DNA of 5,382 bases, from positions 1 through 5,382 of the forward strand of contig CACZPT010000059.1 in the NCBI GenBank assembly GCA_902783085.1, in the 5' to 3' direction. This document shows positions 4,640 to 5,382 of this stretch, piece after piece. The position numbers and the translations under genes were made by a program. The notes beneath the pieces were generated by a model. That model had not been told where the DNA came from and did not search any database. It saw only the letters and a list, made by a program, of their open reading frames with translations. Position 1 is the stretch's first letter. Each line of letters begins with the position of its first letter. Source of the DNA: an uncultured Methanobrevibacter sp. Its GTDB lineage: Archaea; Methanobacteriota; Methanobacteria; Methanobacteriales; Methanobacteriaceae.

Positions 4640-5382
4640 TTAAGCGAATTTACCACCCATCATCTTCATACGGTCTTTTAAGATACACCTTCCACCTTGG
4701 CGACCCCCAATAGGAACTTTAGGAGTACCCATAGAATTCATACAACGTGCCATGATAGCAGAACCTAAAGCAAGACCATCCTCAACAAAAACAACATCTT
4801 CAAATTTATCTTGAACCGCCTCCAAGATAAGTTGAGGTTTACGACCAGTAATACCCGCCCTTCCAGTAATACCTAAAGCAGATCTAGGAATAATAACATT
4901 CTCTTCAAATGCCACATCTAAAACTCTAGTAACAATATTAGTACTTACATAATCAAGAGTAGAAAGTAAAGTTCCAAGACCATCCTCATCATAAAACTGA
5001 GCACCCAACTCCATCAATTCATCTAATTTATCACCATTAACCCCAACATCACAACCAATTAAAGTAGTTCCAGCTTTTTTGGCAGCTTCAGGGTTTAAAG
5101 GAACAGTACCAAATCTTTCAACACCCAAAGGAACTTTACGAATATCAATTAATTTATGAGCTTCAAGTGCATTAGCTTCAGCTTTTTTAAAGTCTGCTTT
5201 TTTAGCTGCTTTTGGAGTGTATAAATCAAGAGCCGCACCATTTTTCTTATCAATCATTCCGGAACCTCTAGCTATAGAATCACTAACAACACCAGCCAAA
5301 CCTAAAAAATTACCTACCGTATTTGCATAAGGTTCATTATCATTAACAATACGGCCAGCCAATGTAGAACCAAAATCAAGAA
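4640..5382 (-). CDS. Methanogenesis marker protein 14 (C-terminal part; 5' end beyond the window)
   Basis: The coding frame runs through the right edge: upstream of the TTG at 5362 it continues as LDFGST, so the TTG is not a start and the gene begins outside. About 246 residues are visible, which I estimate as roughly the C-terminal half. I recognise it, from memory rather than a search, as the protein family found only in methanogens and named methanogenesis marker 14, whose function is unknown. DFGST near the left side of the visible protein, a glycine-rich LGITGRAGITGRKP segment and FVEDGLALGSAIMARC near the end resemble the phosphate- and nucleotide-binding segments of ASKHA-fold ATPases (the superfamily of MutL-like reactivases), which would suggest an ATP-dependent activation role; that is inference. 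The C-terminus ends in a basic, glycine-rich GGRQGGRC...MMGGKFA tail. It is followed after 10 nt by cobY. Confidence 0.68.
   Translation of the reverse strand, partial: LDFGSTLAGRIVNDNEPYANTVGNFLGLAGVVSDSIARGSGMIDKKNGAALDLYTPKAAKKADFKKAEANALEAHKLIDIRKVPLGVERFGTVPLNPEAAKKAGTTLIGCDVGVNGDKLDELMELGAQFYDEDGLGTLLSTLDYVSTNIVTRVLDVAFEENVIIPRSALGITGRAGITGRKPQLILEAVQDKFEDVVFVEDGLALGSAIMARCMNSMGTPKVPIGGRQGGRCILKDRMKMMGGKFA

Noticed and set aside
4630..4656. GTG start at 4656 for CobY
   Set aside because: It would overlap the upstream gene by 17 nt and add nine residues before the nucleotide-binding loop; ATG 4629 fits the family length.
5354..5362. TTG at 5362 as the start of methanogenesis marker 14
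   Set aside because: The frame continues upstream as LDFGST to the window edge and the visible protein lacks its N-terminal half, so the gene is simply cut by the window.

Overview
The window looks like a piece of a chromosome from an AT-rich methanogen of the order Methanobacteriales, most probably Methanobrevibacter or Methanosphaera. The evidence is a set of methanogen-specific genes (the start of mvhD, an archaeal CobY and the C-terminal half of what I read as methanogenesis marker protein 14), archaeal BRE/TATA promoters and AGGTGAT-type ribosome binding sites. The genus call is an inference from base composition and gene content.

Layout from left to right. Positions 1-65 (minus) hold the first 21 codons of mvhD, the small iron-sulfur subunit of the F420-non-reducing hydrogenase. 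Positions 66-483 are a long AT-rich intergenic region with two back-to-back candidate promoters, a 12-bp perfect palindrome and a 9-bp direct repeat. Positions 484-1356 (plus) encode an Rpn/YhgA-like PD-(D/E)XK nuclease-family protein. Its last ~65 codons are repeated, in the same frame and after a single TAA stop, in a short ORF at 1408-1605. The remainder, on the minus strand, is a housekeeping block transcribed right to left: methanogenesis marker 14 (5' end outside the window), cobY, a PRC-barrel protein, then sufC and sufB overlapping by 41 nt, ending at an oligo-T terminator near 1650.

Functional themes. The minus-strand block groups iron-sulfur cluster assembly (SufBC), corrinoid cofactor synthesis (CobY) and a methanogenesis marker, all cofactor support for methanogenesis; mvhD at the left edge is itself an Fe-S protein of that pathway. 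The Rpn locus is the accessory element: it runs against its neighbours, uses ATA for isoleucine much more often, and sits between two core operons.

The most interesting signal is at the Rpn locus. In enteric bacteria rpn genes make a toxic nuclease and, from an internal start, a small C-terminal protein that inhibits it. Here an internal ATG at 1156 has a Shine-Dalgarno-like AGGTGG in front of it. The downstream duplicate begins its homology a few bases before exactly that ATG, and three of its four base substitutions are silent. This suggests, but does not prove, an archaeal Rpn system with both an intragenic and a duplicated small tail protein.
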